From Ideonella sp. (lineage in GTDB: Bacteria; Pseudomonadota; Gammaproteobacteria; Burkholderiales; Burkholderiaceae_C): DNA of 64,000 nucleotides. Under the pieces are notes generated by a model. That model was not told where the DNA came from and made no database searches. It saw only the letters and a program-made list of their open reading frames with translations. Positions 25,581 through 34,192 of this stretch are shown one piece after another. A program made the position numbers and the translations under genes. The DNA lies in assembly GCA_016721465.1 (NCBI GenBank), contig JADKIA010000029.1:138822-202821 (forward strand). The letters are read 5' to 3'. Every line of letters starts with the position of its first letter. Position 1 is the first letter of the stretch.

Positions 25581-26966
25581 ATGACAAAGACCCGTGCCGT
25601 GCTCTGGCCCGTGGCCGCGCTGGTATTGCAGGGCATCGCGGCGTGCACCGCCTTGCCGGTGATCGTGCCGGACATGACCCCCAGCCGGGTTCCCTTGCAA
25701 CTGGACAGCGCACGCGGCCCGCTTTCCCACGCCCGCAGCGTGCAGATTGTCGACCGCTTGAACGCTGGCAGTGTGCCCACGCACATCTTCGATCGGCACC
25801 TGGCGCTGGAGCAAAGCGTATCCGACAGCCCGCTGCTGGCCGGCAACCGCGTGCGTCTGCTGCAGGACGGGCCGATAACCTATCGCGCGATGTTGGCGTC
25901 CATTGAGTCGGCGCGTGACCACATTCACATGGAAACCTATGTGCTGGAGGACGACGAGGTCGGCCGTCGATTTGCTGCGGCGCTGATGGCGCGCCAGGCA
26001 GAAGGTGTGCAGGTGAGCCTGATCTATGACAGCGTCGGCGCGCTCTACACGCCGGCCGCTTTCTTGCAAGGCTTGCGAGACAGCGGCGTGCGCGTGCTGG
26101 AGTTCAACCCCGTCAATCCACTCACCGCCAAGGCGGGCTGGTCGGTCAACCAGCGCGACCACCGCAAGCTGCTGATCGTGGACGGCCGCACCGCGTTCCT
26201 GGGGGGCATCAACATCAGCAGCGTTTACGCGGGTGGATCGTTTGGCAAGGCAAGCCGCCCCCGCGCCGATGGCAGCCTGCCGTGGCGTGACACCGACCTG
26301 CAACTGGACGGCCCGGTGGTGGCCGAGTTTCAGAAGCTCTTCCTTGAAACCTGGCGCAAGCAGCGCGGCCCGCCCATGGCCGAACGAGACTACTTTCCGA
26401 GGCTGCTGCCGCAGGGCAACGAGGTGGTGCGCGCCCTCGGCAGTTCACCCGACGATGCCGACAGCCCGATCTACCGCACGCTGCTCTCGGCCATCAACAG
26501 TGCCGAGACCGAGGTGCTGCTGACCAATGCCTATTTCGTTCCCGACGCCCAATTGATGGCCGCGCTCACGGACGCCGCAGCTCGCGGTGTGGACGTGCGC
26601 TTGGTGCTGCCGGGGCGCACCGATTCGGCGCTGGTCTTCCACGCCGGGCGGGCGGCCTACGACGCGCTGCTGCGCGGGGGTGTGCGGCTGTTCGAGCGGC
26701 GTGACGCGCTCATGCATGCCAAGACCGCGCTGGTGGACGGCGTGTGGTCCACCGTGGGCTCGACCAACCTCGACTGGCGCAGCTTCCTGCACAACGATGA
26801 GGTCAATGCCGTCGTGCTCGGCAGCGAGTTCGGTGACCGCATGCGCCGCGTGTTCGAAGACGACGTGGCACGCAGTTCCGAGATCACGCTGGCGCGTTGG
26901 CGTGACCGCGGGCTGGCAGAGCGCGTGAAGGAGGCGTTCAGCCGACTGTGGCAATACTGGCTGTGA
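25581..26966 (+). CDS. Phospholipase D family lipoprotein, cardiolipin synthase-like
   Basis: A 461-residue protein with a lipoprotein signal peptide (lipobox GIAAC) and two PLD catalytic motifs: QRDHRKLLIVDGRTAFLGG and ALMHAKTALVDGVWSTVGST, both in HxK-x4-D form. Two HKD motifs with GSTNLD are typical of bacterial cardiolipin synthases (ClsA/B type), which join two phosphatidylglycerols. Because the protein is predicted to be a lipoprotein and not an integral membrane enzyme, it may act at the outer leaflet of the inner membrane or be a broader phosphodiesterase. Confidence 0.87.
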   Translation: MTKTRAVLWPVAALVLQGIAACTALPVIVPDMTPSRVPLQLDSARGPLSHARSVQIVDRLNAGSVPTHIFDRHLALEQSVSDSPLLAGNRVRLLQDGPITYRAMLASIESARDHIHMETYVLEDDEVGRRFAAALMARQAEGVQVSLIYDSVGALYTPAAFLQGLRDSGVRVLEFNPVNPLTAKAGWSVNQRDHRKLLIVDGRTAFLGGINISSVYAGGSFGKASRPRADGSLPWRDTDLQLDGPVVAEFQKLFLETWRKQRGPPMAERDYFPRLLPQGNEVVRALGSSPDDADSPIYRTLLSAINSAETEVLLTNAYFVPDAQLMAALTDAAARGVDVRLVLPGRTDSALVFHAGRAAYDALLRGGVRLFERRDALMHAKTALVDGVWSTVGSTNLDWRSFLHNDEVNAVVLGSEFGDRMRRVFEDDVARSSEITLARWRDRGLAERVKEAFSRLWQYWL

Positions 26967-27063
26967 TCGATCCGGCGTTTCGCGCTGCGCCGCAGCGTGG
27001 CCGGCAGGCGCATGCGGCCGGACGGGTCCCGCGACGGGCCGCCAACAAGCGCCGATACGGCGC

Positions 27064-28035
27064 TCAGCTGCCTTCCAGCGTCTTCCACATCTCGATGTCG
27101 CGCTCGGCGGTCCAGATGCGCGGGTCGGGGAACTTCGTGGCCTCGTCGTAGCAGCGCGTCACGTCGAAGGGCATGCAGTGGTTGAAGATCACCCAGTGGC
27201 CGTACTTGGGTGAGAGCTTTTGCATGGTCGACTTGTAGACCGCGTTCAGGTCCTGGCCCGCGGCCACGCCGGCCTTCACGCTGGCCCACACATCGGCGAT
27301 GAAGCCGCGCGTTCCGGCCAGGCCGGCCGCCACCATCTCGGGCGTGGTCAGGGCGGCGCCGCGACCGGGCACCAAGGCCACGGGCTGCAGCGCAGCGATG
27401 TTGTCCAGCGTCTGTGGCCAATCCTGGAAGTAAGCGTCCCCGGCATAGGGCGTGGCATCGAACTCGACCAGATCGCCCGAGAACAGGATCTTCTGCGCGG
27501 GGATCCAGGCCACCGTGTCGCCCTTGGTGTGGCCACGGCCCAGCTGAATGAGCTGCACCTCCAGCTTGCCGAGCCAGATCGACATCTTCCTTTCGAAGGT
27601 GATGGTCGGCCAGGTCATGCCGGGCGGCACCGATTCAACCGCCTGGAACAGGCGCGGGAAGCGGCCGATCTCGCTGGCCTTGTCCTGCTCGCCGCGCTCG
27701 ACGATCAGGTCGTAGGTGTCGCGGCTGGCGACGATGTGCTCGGGCGCGTAGCCCGAGGCGCCGAGCACACGCACCGCGTGGTAGTGGCTGAGCACCACGT
27801 ACTGGATGGGCTTGTCGGTGACCGTGCGGATGTGGCGGATCACGTCCTGCGCCATCACCGGCGTGGCCTGCGTGTCGATCACCATCACCGAGTCGTCGCC
27901 GATGATGATGCCGGTGTTGGGGTCGCCCTCGGCGGTATAGGCGTAGGCGTTGTCGGACAGCTTGGTGAAGCTGACCTTCTTCACTTCGAGGTCGGCCTGG
28001 GACGCGAAGGCCTTGGTGGGCGTGGCTGAGGACAT
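27064..28035 (-). CDS. MBL-fold metallo-hydrolase with atypical metal motif
   Basis: A 323-residue metallo-beta-lactamase-fold protein: NTGIIIGDDSVMVIDTQATP, the strand leading to YVVLSHYHAVRVLGASGY, LIQLGRGHTKGDTVAWIPAQ (second His) and ILFSGDLVEFD (bridging Asp). The first metal motif is SHYHAVRV where HxHxDH is normal, so the Asp-His pair is absent. It is the last gene of a leftward cluster with a flavin monooxygenase and a VOC protein, and may hydrolyse a ring-cleavage product or lactone. Start MSSATPTK at 28035 was chosen over an upstream in-frame start. Confidence 0.82.
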   Translation of the reverse strand: MSSATPTKAFASQADLEVKKVSFTKLSDNAYAYTAEGDPNTGIIIGDDSVMVIDTQATPVMAQDVIRHIRTVTDKPIQYVVLSHYHAVRVLGASGYAPEHIVASRDTYDLIVERGEQDKASEIGRFPRLFQAVESVPPGMTWPTITFERKMSIWLGKLEVQLIQLGRGHTKGDTVAWIPAQKILFSGDLVEFDATPYAGDAYFQDWPQTLDNIAALQPVALVPGRGAALTTPEMVAAGLAGTRGFIADVWASVKAGVAAGQDLNAVYKSTMQKLSPKYGHWVIFNHCMPFDVTRCYDEATKFPDPRIWTAERDIEMWKTLEGS

Positions 28036-28140
28036 GACGGGGGTGTACTCCGATGCAGTAGGGGGTGCGCGGGCGGTGCCTGGCGATTGTGCCGCCGCAG
28101 CGCCCAAGGGGTGGACGGGCCGGTGGCCCGCCCAGGCAGC

Positions 28141-28341
28141 TCAGGCGGGTGTGGTCTCGCCGCGCGCCAGTTGCAGCGCCTGGCTGAGCACGGCACGGTC
28201 GCCGATGTGGTTGGCCAGGATCAGCAGCAGGCGGCTGGTCATCATTTCGGCCTGCTCCTCGGTCAGGCCGCGCTGGCTGTCGATGAGCTCTTCGTAGAAA
28301 CCGTCCGGGTCGACGAGGTTGGGTTGGCGGTTCAGTGGCAT
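28141..28341 (-). CDS. DUF2783 domain-containing protein
   Basis: A 66-residue acidic protein (LVDPDGFYEELIDSQRGLTE, then MMTSRLLLILANHIGD), matching the small DUF2783 proteins commonly encoded beside MhpA-like hydroxylases. It has no known catalytic residues; a chaperone or accessory role for the neighbouring flavin monooxygenase is a guess from conserved context. It is transcribed in the same direction, 38 bp after that gene. Confidence 0.8.
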   Translation of the reverse strand: MPLNRQPNLVDPDGFYEELIDSQRGLTEEQAEMMTSRLLLILANHIGDRAVLSQALQLARGETTPA

Positions 28342-28379
28342 GCGGATTCGTCCTTGCGGCGTTCGGTGGAGGCCCGGCG

Positions 28380-30002
28380 TCAGGCGCACAGGCAACGGCG
28401 GATGGCGGCCTCGATCTTGGTGCGGTCGAAGCTGCGCCAGCGCGCGGCCACGTGCTGGTCGGGGCGGATCAGGTAGGTGGTGCCTGGCCGGCCGTCGTAG
28501 CGGCTGCTCAGGGTCTGGTCGATGTCCTCTTCGATGTCCGTGCCGACGCCCAGCACCGCGATGTCGATCGGGACGCCATGCACTTGCATGGCCAGGCGGC
28601 CCACCGGCGCAGGCCCGAAGTGCAGCAGCGTGAAACCTGCGCCCAGGTGGTGCAGCAACCAGCCGGGGTGGCCATGGCGCGTCACCGGGGCGTCGGCGCA
28701 GTTGGTGCCGGGCAGCATGCGGCCGCTGAACGGCGCGTCGTCGGCCGTGTTGAGCGACGAGTGAAGATAGGGCGTGGGCGTGGACAGGCGCCCGCTGTTG
28801 ACCAGCGGCCGCGCAAAGGCCTCGGTCTTGGCCAGCGACAGCACCGCGTCGCGCAAGCGCTGGCTGGCGCGGCTCTTGGGCGTGATGAAGTCGGTGGAGC
28901 GGGTGGACTGGCGCAGGTTGTCGTCGGCAGCGTACGCTCGCTCTTCGTGGTAGGTATCGATCAGCGCTTCGGGGGCGGCGCCATCGATCACCAGCTTCAA
29001 CTTCCAGGCCAGGTTGTCGATGTCCTGCACGCCGGTGTTGGCGCCTCGCGCACCGAAGGGCGAGACCTGGTGCGCCGCGTCGCCCGCGAAGATCACGCGG
29101 CCATGACGGAACTGGTCGATGCGCCGACAGGCGAACTGGTACACCGAGACCCATTCGAGCTCGAACTTCGCGTCCGGGCCCAGCATGGCCTGGATGCGCG
29201 GGATCACGTTCTCGGGCTTCCTGGCCTCGTCCGGGTTGGCCTCCCAGCCCAGCTGGAAGTCGATGCGCCAGACGTTGTCGCTCTGCTTGTGCAGCAACAC
29301 GCTCTGGCCACGGTGGAAGGGCGGGTCGAACCAGAACCAGCGCTCGGTGGGAAAGCCCGCTTCCATCACCACGTCCGCGATCAGGAAGCGGTCCTGGAAG
29401 AACTGGCCGGTGAAATCGGCGCCCACCATGCGGCGGGTGTCGCTGTTGGCGCCGTCGCAGGCGATGACCCAGTCGGCCTCGGTGGTGAACACGCCATCGG
29501 GCGTCTCCAGCGTGAGCGTGGCGCAGCGCTCGCCTTGCTGCAGGCTCACCAGGCGGTGTTTCCAGCGCAGGTCGACCAGCGGGTGCGCGTTGCAGGCGGC
29601 CACCAGGTCTTCTTCCAGGTGGTACTGCTGCAGGTTGATCATCGCCGGCATCTCGTGGTTCGGCTCGGGCAGCAGGTCGAAGCGGTAGGCCAGCTCGTCC
29701 TTGTGGAACACCTTGCCCACCTTCCAGCTGATGCCGCGCTCCACCATCGGCCCGGCCACGCCCAGGCGGTTCCAGATCTCGAGCGGGCGCTTGGCGTAGC
29801 AGACCGCACGCGAGCCGATGCTCACGGTGTTGTTGTCGTCGATCGCCACCACCGGGATGCCGCGCGCGGCGCAATCGAGCGCCGCCGTCAGGCCGATGGG
29901 GCCGGCACCCACCACCACCACCGGGTGGCGGCGCAGAAGGCCGGTGCGCTGCTCCTCACTTTGAACGTAAGGGAATTCGGGGTAGGTGTAGGTCTTCTGC
30001 AT
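28380..30002 (-). CDS. FAD-dependent aromatic monooxygenase (MhpA/PHBH-like)
   Basis: A 540-residue class A flavoprotein hydroxylase. Seen: the dinucleotide-binding VVVVGAGPIGLTAALDCAAR, the DG motif in DWVIACDGANSDTRRMVG, and the FAD ribityl motif VIFAGDAAHQVSPFGARGA followed by NTGVQDIDNLAWKL. A C-terminal thioredoxin-like domain is indicated by TYLIRPDQHVAARW. This architecture matches 3-(3-hydroxyphenyl)propionate hydroxylase and related phenol hydroxylases. With the adjoining VOC protein it probably starts degradation of a hydroxylated aromatic acid; the substrate is not readable from sequence. Confidence 0.88.
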   Translation of the reverse strand: MQKTYTYPEFPYVQSEEQRTGLLRRHPVVVVGAGPIGLTAALDCAARGIPVVAIDDNNTVSIGSRAVCYAKRPLEIWNRLGVAGPMVERGISWKVGKVFHKDELAYRFDLLPEPNHEMPAMINLQQYHLEEDLVAACNAHPLVDLRWKHRLVSLQQGERCATLTLETPDGVFTTEADWVIACDGANSDTRRMVGADFTGQFFQDRFLIADVVMEAGFPTERWFWFDPPFHRGQSVLLHKQSDNVWRIDFQLGWEANPDEARKPENVIPRIQAMLGPDAKFELEWVSVYQFACRRIDQFRHGRVIFAGDAAHQVSPFGARGANTGVQDIDNLAWKLKLVIDGAAPEALIDTYHEERAYAADDNLRQSTRSTDFITPKSRASQRLRDAVLSLAKTEAFARPLVNSGRLSTPTPYLHSSLNTADDAPFSGRMLPGTNCADAPVTRHGHPGWLLHHLGAGFTLLHFGPAPVGRLAMQVHGVPIDIAVLGVGTDIEEDIDQTLSSRYDGRPGTTYLIRPDQHVAARWRSFDRTKIEAAIRRCLCA

Positions 30003-30032
30003 GGGCGTCTCGGGCGTTGCGTCCGCGGTGGT

Positions 30033-30572
30033 TCAGGACTGCTGGAATTCCTTCTCGTGCATCCAGGCCGCGTGCTTGGGTGCGCGCTTGGTGCGGGCCC
30101 ACTCCTCGATCATCGGCCACTTGGCCTCGTCGAGCTTTTTGTACATCTCGGGCGTGCCGGTGTCGGCGGCGAGCTCGAGCCGGTGACCGTTCGGGTCGAA
30201 GAAGTAGATCGACTTGAAGATGGTGTGGTCGGTCACGCCCACCACCGGGATGCCGGCGGCCTCGAGCCTGGCCTTGGTGTCTTCGAGCTCCTTCACCGTG
30301 CCCACCTTGAAGGCGATGTGCTGCACCCAGTCGGGCGTGGCCTGGTCGCGGCCCATGGCGGGCGAGTTGGGCAGCTCGAAGAAGGCCAGCACGTTGCCGC
30401 CACCGGCGTCCATGAAGATGTGCATGTAGGGGTCGGGCGCGTGGGTCGACGGCACCTGGTCTTCGGCAATGGCGAGCACGAAGTCCATGCCCAGGTGCTG
30501 GCGGTACCACTCGACGGTCTGCTTGGCGTCGTGGCAACGGTAGGCCACGTGGTGGATGCGCTGGATGTTCAT
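30033..30572 (-). CDS. VOC family dioxygenase-like protein
   Basis: A 179-residue glyoxalase/extradiol-dioxygenase fold. Seen: IQRIHHVAYRCHDAKQTVEW with the first metal His, VQHIAFKVG with the second, and the C-terminal SIYFFDPNGHRLELAADTG with the Glu ligand, giving the His-His-Glu triad. It is the first gene of the leftward cluster and is divergent from the MarR regulator. A ring-cleavage or isomerase/lyase step on the product of the neighbouring monooxygenase is plausible. There is a good AGGAG-like site upstream (GGAGACCCGC). Confidence 0.85.
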   Translation of the reverse strand: MNIQRIHHVAYRCHDAKQTVEWYRQHLGMDFVLAIAEDQVPSTHAPDPYMHIFMDAGGGNVLAFFELPNSPAMGRDQATPDWVQHIAFKVGTVKELEDTKARLEAAGIPVVGVTDHTIFKSIYFFDPNGHRLELAADTGTPEMYKKLDEAKWPMIEEWARTKRAPKHAAWMHEKEFQQS

Positions 30573-30611
30573 GCGGGTCTCCTGGCTGGTGCGGTGGTGT
30601 GCGGAACCGAG

Positions 30612-30648
30612 ATGATAACGAATGTGATTAATTATGGAATGTCAAGAC
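30612..30648. promoter_or_regulatory. AT-rich promoter/operator island between divergent VOC and MarR genes
   Basis: In an otherwise GC-rich window this stretch is strongly AT-rich and contains ATAAC and ATTAT arms (30614-30634) around GAATGTGATTA, an imperfect palindrome of MarR-operator type. A second small inverted repeat, AACAG-TC-CTGTT, lies at 30707-30718. Promoters for both divergent genes are expected here; the sites themselves are pattern-based. Confidence 0.5.
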
Positions 30649-30768
30649 CTTGCCGGATCATTGGGATTTACCCGCGACCGTCGGGCGGGTGTCGAGGCTG
30701 GATCAGAACAGTCCTGTTTGTTACCATCTGGGCCAAGCCCGCGGCACCGATCGTCCGACCCCCTGCGC

Positions 30769-31209
30769 ATGGACCTGCAGTCTTTCTATCCCTACCAACT
30801 GGCGGTGCTGTCCGAGGCCGTGAGCCAGGCCATGGCGCAGGTGTATGCGGTGCGCTTCGATCTCAGCCGCGACGAATGGCGCCTGTTGGCCGGGTTGGCC
30901 GAGCTGGGCCCGACCAGGACCACCGAGCTGATGCTCTATTCGACGATGCAGAAGATGCCCGCCAGCCGCGCGGCCGCCCGGCTGGAGGAACGCGGCCTCA
31001 TCGAGCGAAGCACGGCCGAGGACGACCGCCGCAACCACGTGCTCAAGCTCGCGCCGGCCGGCGCCGCCCTGGTGCGCAAGATCGAGCCGATGGTCAAGGC
31101 GCGCGAGCAGTTCCTGCTCGACGCCCTGGACCCGACCGAGCGCGCCGTGCTGGTCGGTGCCCACGCCAAGCTGCTGGCGCGCACGAGGCAGATGCTCAAC
31201 CAGGGCTGA
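30769..31209 (+). CDS. MarR family transcriptional regulator
   Basis: A 146-residue winged-helix regulator: FDLSRDEWRLLAGLAELGP, the recognition region LMLYSTMQKMPASRAAARLE, and the wing GLIERSTAEDDRRNHVLKLA, followed by the C-terminal dimerisation helix. It is divergent from the aromatic-degradation cluster and precedes a Liv-type binding protein, so it probably represses both until an aromatic effector is bound. Start at 30769 gives the standard N-terminus MDLQSFYPYQLAVL. Confidence 0.9.
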   Translation: MDLQSFYPYQLAVLSEAVSQAMAQVYAVRFDLSRDEWRLLAGLAELGPTRTTELMLYSTMQKMPASRAAARLEERGLIERSTAEDDRRNHVLKLAPAGAALVRKIEPMVKAREQFLLDALDPTERAVLVGAHAKLLARTRQMLNQG

Positions 31210-31300
31210 CCCGGCCAGGCCTGGTGGCGACTGACCGACAATGCGCGTTGTCCTGCCCATCCCACCGATGCTTCACGCCTGCCCCAAGGAGCTTTTCACC

Positions 31301-32506
31301 ATGCAACGCCGTTCCCTCACCACCTTGGCCGCTGCGGTGGCCACCCTCGTCGCCGCGCCGGCCGTCTGGGCCCAGGCCAAGGCCGCGGGCGAAGTGCGCA
31401 TCGCGCTGATCGCCAGCAAGACCGGGCCGCTCGAGGCCTACGCCAAGCAGACCATCGTCGGCTTCAACCTCGGCCTGAACTACGCCACCGGCGGCACGAT
31501 GGTGGTGGCCGGCAAGAAGCTGGTGGTGATTGAGAAGGACGACCAGGGCAAGCCCGATGTGGGCAAGGCCGCGCTGGCCGCGGCCTACGCCGACGACAAG
31601 GTGGACATCGCCGTGGGCCCCACGGCCAGCCCGGTGGGCCTGGCCATGCTGCCGGTGGCCGAGGAATACAAGAAGATCCTGCTGGTCGAGCCGGCCGTGG
31701 CCGACTCGATCACCGGCGACAAATGGAACAAGTACATCTTCCGCACTGGCCGCAACAGCAGCCAGGACGCCGCCGCCAACGCCGCCGCGCTGGACAAGCC
31801 GGGCAACGTGATCGCCACGCTGGCCAACGACAACGCCTTCGGTCGCGATGGTGTGAAGGCCTCGAAGGACTTCATCAAGCACGCCAAGATCGTGCACGAG
31901 GAATACCTGCCGGTGGGCACCACCGATTTCACCGCCGGCCTGCAGCGCATCGTCGACAAGCTGAAGGACCAGCCGGGCAAGAAGTACATCTCGGTGGGCT
32001 GGGCCGGCGCGCCCGCGCCGTTCAGCAAGATCGCCGACCTGGACCTGAAGAAACGCTACGGCATCGAGATGGCCACCGGCGGCAACATCCTGCCGGCGAT
32101 GGTGGCCTACAAGCAATTCGAGGGCATGGAAGGCGCGCTGTATTACTACTTCGGCATCCCCAAGAATCCGGTGAACGAGTGGCTGGTGGCCAACCACTAC
32201 AAGCAGTTCAAGGCCCCGCCGGACTTCTTCACCGCCGGCGGCATGAGCGCCGCCATCGCGGTGGTGGAGGCCTTGAAGAAGACCGCCGGCAACACCGACA
32301 CCAACAAGCTGATCGCCGCGATGGAGGGCCTGAGCTTCGAGACGCCCAAGGGCAAGATGACCTTCCGCAAGGAAGACCACCAGGCCATGCAGGACATGTA
32401 CCACTTCAGGATCAAGAACGACCCGGCGTTTGCCTGGGGCGTGCCTGAGCTGGTGCGTGTCATCCCCGCTGCCGAGCTCAACATCCCGATCCGCAACAAG
32501 CGATAG
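31301..32506 (+). CDS. Branched-chain amino acid-type ABC transporter substrate-binding protein
   Basis: A 401-residue periplasmic receptor (type I fold, LivJ/K family). A signal peptide ends near PAVWAQA, followed by VRIALIASKTGPLEAYAKQT, DDKVDIAVGPTASPVGLAML, IATLANDNAFGRDGVKASKD and FFTAGGMSAAIAVVEALKKT. AAGGAG precedes the ATG at 8 bp. It heads a complete importer (ATPases at 32626 and 33455, permeases at 34189 and 35315). Its place beside the monooxygenase cluster suggests an aromatic acid ligand, not leucine. Confidence 0.88.
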   Translation: MQRRSLTTLAAAVATLVAAPAVWAQAKAAGEVRIALIASKTGPLEAYAKQTIVGFNLGLNYATGGTMVVAGKKLVVIEKDDQGKPDVGKAALAAAYADDKVDIAVGPTASPVGLAMLPVAEEYKKILLVEPAVADSITGDKWNKYIFRTGRNSSQDAAANAAALDKPGNVIATLANDNAFGRDGVKASKDFIKHAKIVHEEYLPVGTTDFTAGLQRIVDKLKDQPGKKYISVGWAGAPAPFSKIADLDLKKRYGIEMATGGNILPAMVAYKQFEGMEGALYYYFGIPKNPVNEWLVANHYKQFKAPPDFFTAGGMSAAIAVVEALKKTAGNTDTNKLIAAMEGLSFETPKGKMTFRKEDHQAMQDMYHFRIKNDPAFAWGVPELVRVIPAAELNIPIRNKR

Positions 32507-32514
32507 ATCGGTTA

Positions 32515-32588
32515 CCCCCCGGAGCGGCTTTGCCGCCTCCCCCCAAGGGGGGCAACGCCAGCGGCCCGGCGAAGCCGGTTCCGCGGCG
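32515..32588. repeat. Hairpin-rich intergenic repeat, copy A
   Basis: Between the binding-protein gene and livG lies a 74-bp element that recurs at 35209-35284. Shared blocks in order: CCCCCCGGAGC, a GCC/GGC mini-hairpin, CCTCCCCCC-AGGGGGGC, CCAGCGG, CCGGC-AAGCCGG and CCGCGGCG. It can fold into three successive hairpins. I recall similar sequences from comamonad intergenic regions. It probably acts on transcript stability or partial termination between the receptor and the rest of the operon. Confidence 0.75.
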
Positions 32589-32625
32589 TTTGCTTGGCAG
32601 CTCACTGCATCGATCGGCGCCTCAA

Positions 32626-33453
32626 GTGTTGGAAACCAAAGATCTCACCATCCGGTTTGGCGGGCATGTGGCGGTGGACCACGTGTCCTGCGCGTTCGTG
32701 CCGGGCACGCTCACGTCCATCGTCGGGCCGAATGGCGCGGGCAAGACCACCTACTTCAACCTGATTTCGGGGCAATTGCCGGCGAGCGAGGGCCAGGTGC
32801 TGCTGGGTGGCGAGGACATCACCACGATGCCCGCGGCGGTGCGCACGCAACGGGGGCTGGGCAGGGCGTTTCAGCTCACGCAGCTGTTTCCGAATTTGAC
32901 GGTGCACGAGAACGTGCGTCTGGCCATCCAGGCTCGCGAGGCTGGAAGGGGCCGCGGCGGCCTGGACCTGTGGCGCGTGTGGTCCGACCACAAGGCCTGG
33001 ATCGACGAGGCCTCGCAGCTGCTCGAACAAGTGCACCTGGCCGACAAGGCGCGCGCCAGCGCCAGCAGCCTGCCGCACGGCGACCAGCGCAAGCTCGAGG
33101 TGGCGCTGCTGCTGGCGCTGGACCCGAAGGTGTTCATGTTCGACGAGCCCACCGCGGGCATGAGCGTCGACGAGGTGCCGGTGGTGCTGGACCTCATCCG
33201 GCAACTCAAGGCGCGCAAGGACATTGTGATCCTGCTGGTGGAGCACAAGATGGACGTGGTGCGTGAGCTGTCCGACCGCATCGTGGTGCTGCACAACGGC
33301 CAGTTGGTGGCCGACGGCGAGCCGGCGGAAGTGATCGCCTCGCCCGTCGTGCAGCAGGCCTACCTCGGTGGCGCTGCCACCGAGGCAGGCCCTTTGGCCG
33401 CAGCTGATGGCACCCCTGCCCGGCCCCTCCCCGCCGAGCGGGGAGGCTCCTGA
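32626..33453 (+). CDS. livG: ABC transporter ATP-binding protein (LivG-like)
   Basis: A roughly 275-residue ABC ATPase. Seen: Walker A IVGPNGAGKTTYFNLISG, the LivG-specific RGLGRAFQLTQLFPNLTVHE, a signature region LPHGDQRKLEVALLLALDPK, in which the usual LSGGQ reads LPHGDQ as in other LivG proteins, and Walker B VFMFDEPTAGMS. No ATG fits; GTG at 32626 (VLETKDLTIRF) or a TTG just after gives the expected N-terminus, so the exact start is uncertain. A 30-residue Pro/Ala-rich C-terminal tail runs into livF. Confidence 0.85.
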   Translation: MLETKDLTIRFGGHVAVDHVSCAFVPGTLTSIVGPNGAGKTTYFNLISGQLPASEGQVLLGGEDITTMPAAVRTQRGLGRAFQLTQLFPNLTVHENVRLAIQAREAGRGRGGLDLWRVWSDHKAWIDEASQLLEQVHLADKARASASSLPHGDQRKLEVALLLALDPKVFMFDEPTAGMSVDEVPVVLDLIRQLKARKDIVILLVEHKMDVVRELSDRIVVLHNGQLVADGEPAEVIASPVVQQAYLGGAATEAGPLAAADGTPARPLPAERGGS

Positions 33454-33454
33454 C

Positions 33455-34192
33455 ATGACCATCAACCTGCTTGAACTGCAGGGCGTACAGACCCACATCG
33501 GCGCGTACCACATCCTGCATGGCGTGGACTTTGCCGTGCCCGAAGGCGAGGTGACCATGCTGCTGGGCCGCAATGGCGCGGGCAAGACCACCACGCTGCG
33601 CACCATCATGGGCCTGTGGCGGGCCTCGGCGGGCGAAGTGCGCTTTCGCGGCCAACCGATCCAGGCGCGGGCCACGCCCGACATCGCCGCGCTTGGCATC
33701 GCCTATGTGCCCGAGAGCATGGGCATCTTCACCGACCTCACGGTGAAGGAGAACCTCGTGCTGGCTGCACGCAGTGCGCGCCACGAAGGCGAACTGGACC
33801 GGGCGCGACTCGACTGGATCTTCGGCCTCTTTCCGGCCCTGAAGAAGTTCTGGCTCTACCCGGCGGGCAAGCTCTCTGGCGGGCAGAAGCAGATGCTGGC
33901 GGTGGCGCGCGCCATCTGCGAGCCGCGCGCGCTCATCCTGATCGACGAGCCGAGCAAGGGCCTGGCGCCCTCGATCATCCAGAACCTGGTGTCGGCCTTC
34001 CGCGAGTTGAAGCAGCAGAAGACCACCATCCTGCTGGTGGAGCAGAACTTCATGATGGCCAAGGCGCTGGGCGACCAGGTGGCGGTGATGGACAACGGGC
34101 GCGTCGTGCACCGGGGCGCGATGGCCGAACTGGCCGGGGACGTGGACCTGCAGCATCGCTTGCTGGGCCTGTCGTTGGGAGCACATCAATGA
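33455..34192 (+). CDS. livF: ABC transporter ATP-binding protein (LivF-like)
   Basis: A 245-residue ABC ATPase. Seen: Walker A LLGRNGAGKTTTLRTIMGL, IAYVPESMGIFTDLTVKENL, signature KLSGGQKQMLAVARAICEP and Walker B LILIDEPSKGLAPSIIQNL, followed by LLVEQNFMMA. It begins 1 bp after the livG stop and overlaps livH by ATGA, forming a tight operon. It pairs with LivG to energise the importer. Confidence 0.92.
   Translation: MTINLLELQGVQTHIGAYHILHGVDFAVPEGEVTMLLGRNGAGKTTTLRTIMGLWRASAGEVRFRGQPIQARATPDIAALGIAYVPESMGIFTDLTVKENLVLAARSARHEGELDRARLDWIFGLFPALKKFWLYPAGKLSGGQKQMLAVARAICEPRALILIDEPSKGLAPSIIQNLVSAFRELKQQKTTILLVEQNFMMAKALGDQVAVMDNGRVVHRGAMAELAGDVDLQHRLLGLSLGAHQ

Noticed and set aside
33420..33452. 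Possible third copy of the hairpin-rich repeat at the livG 3' end
   Set aside because: It has a CCTCCCCGC/GCGGGGAGG hairpin but none of the CCAGCGG or CCGGC-AAGCCGG blocks of the other two copies.
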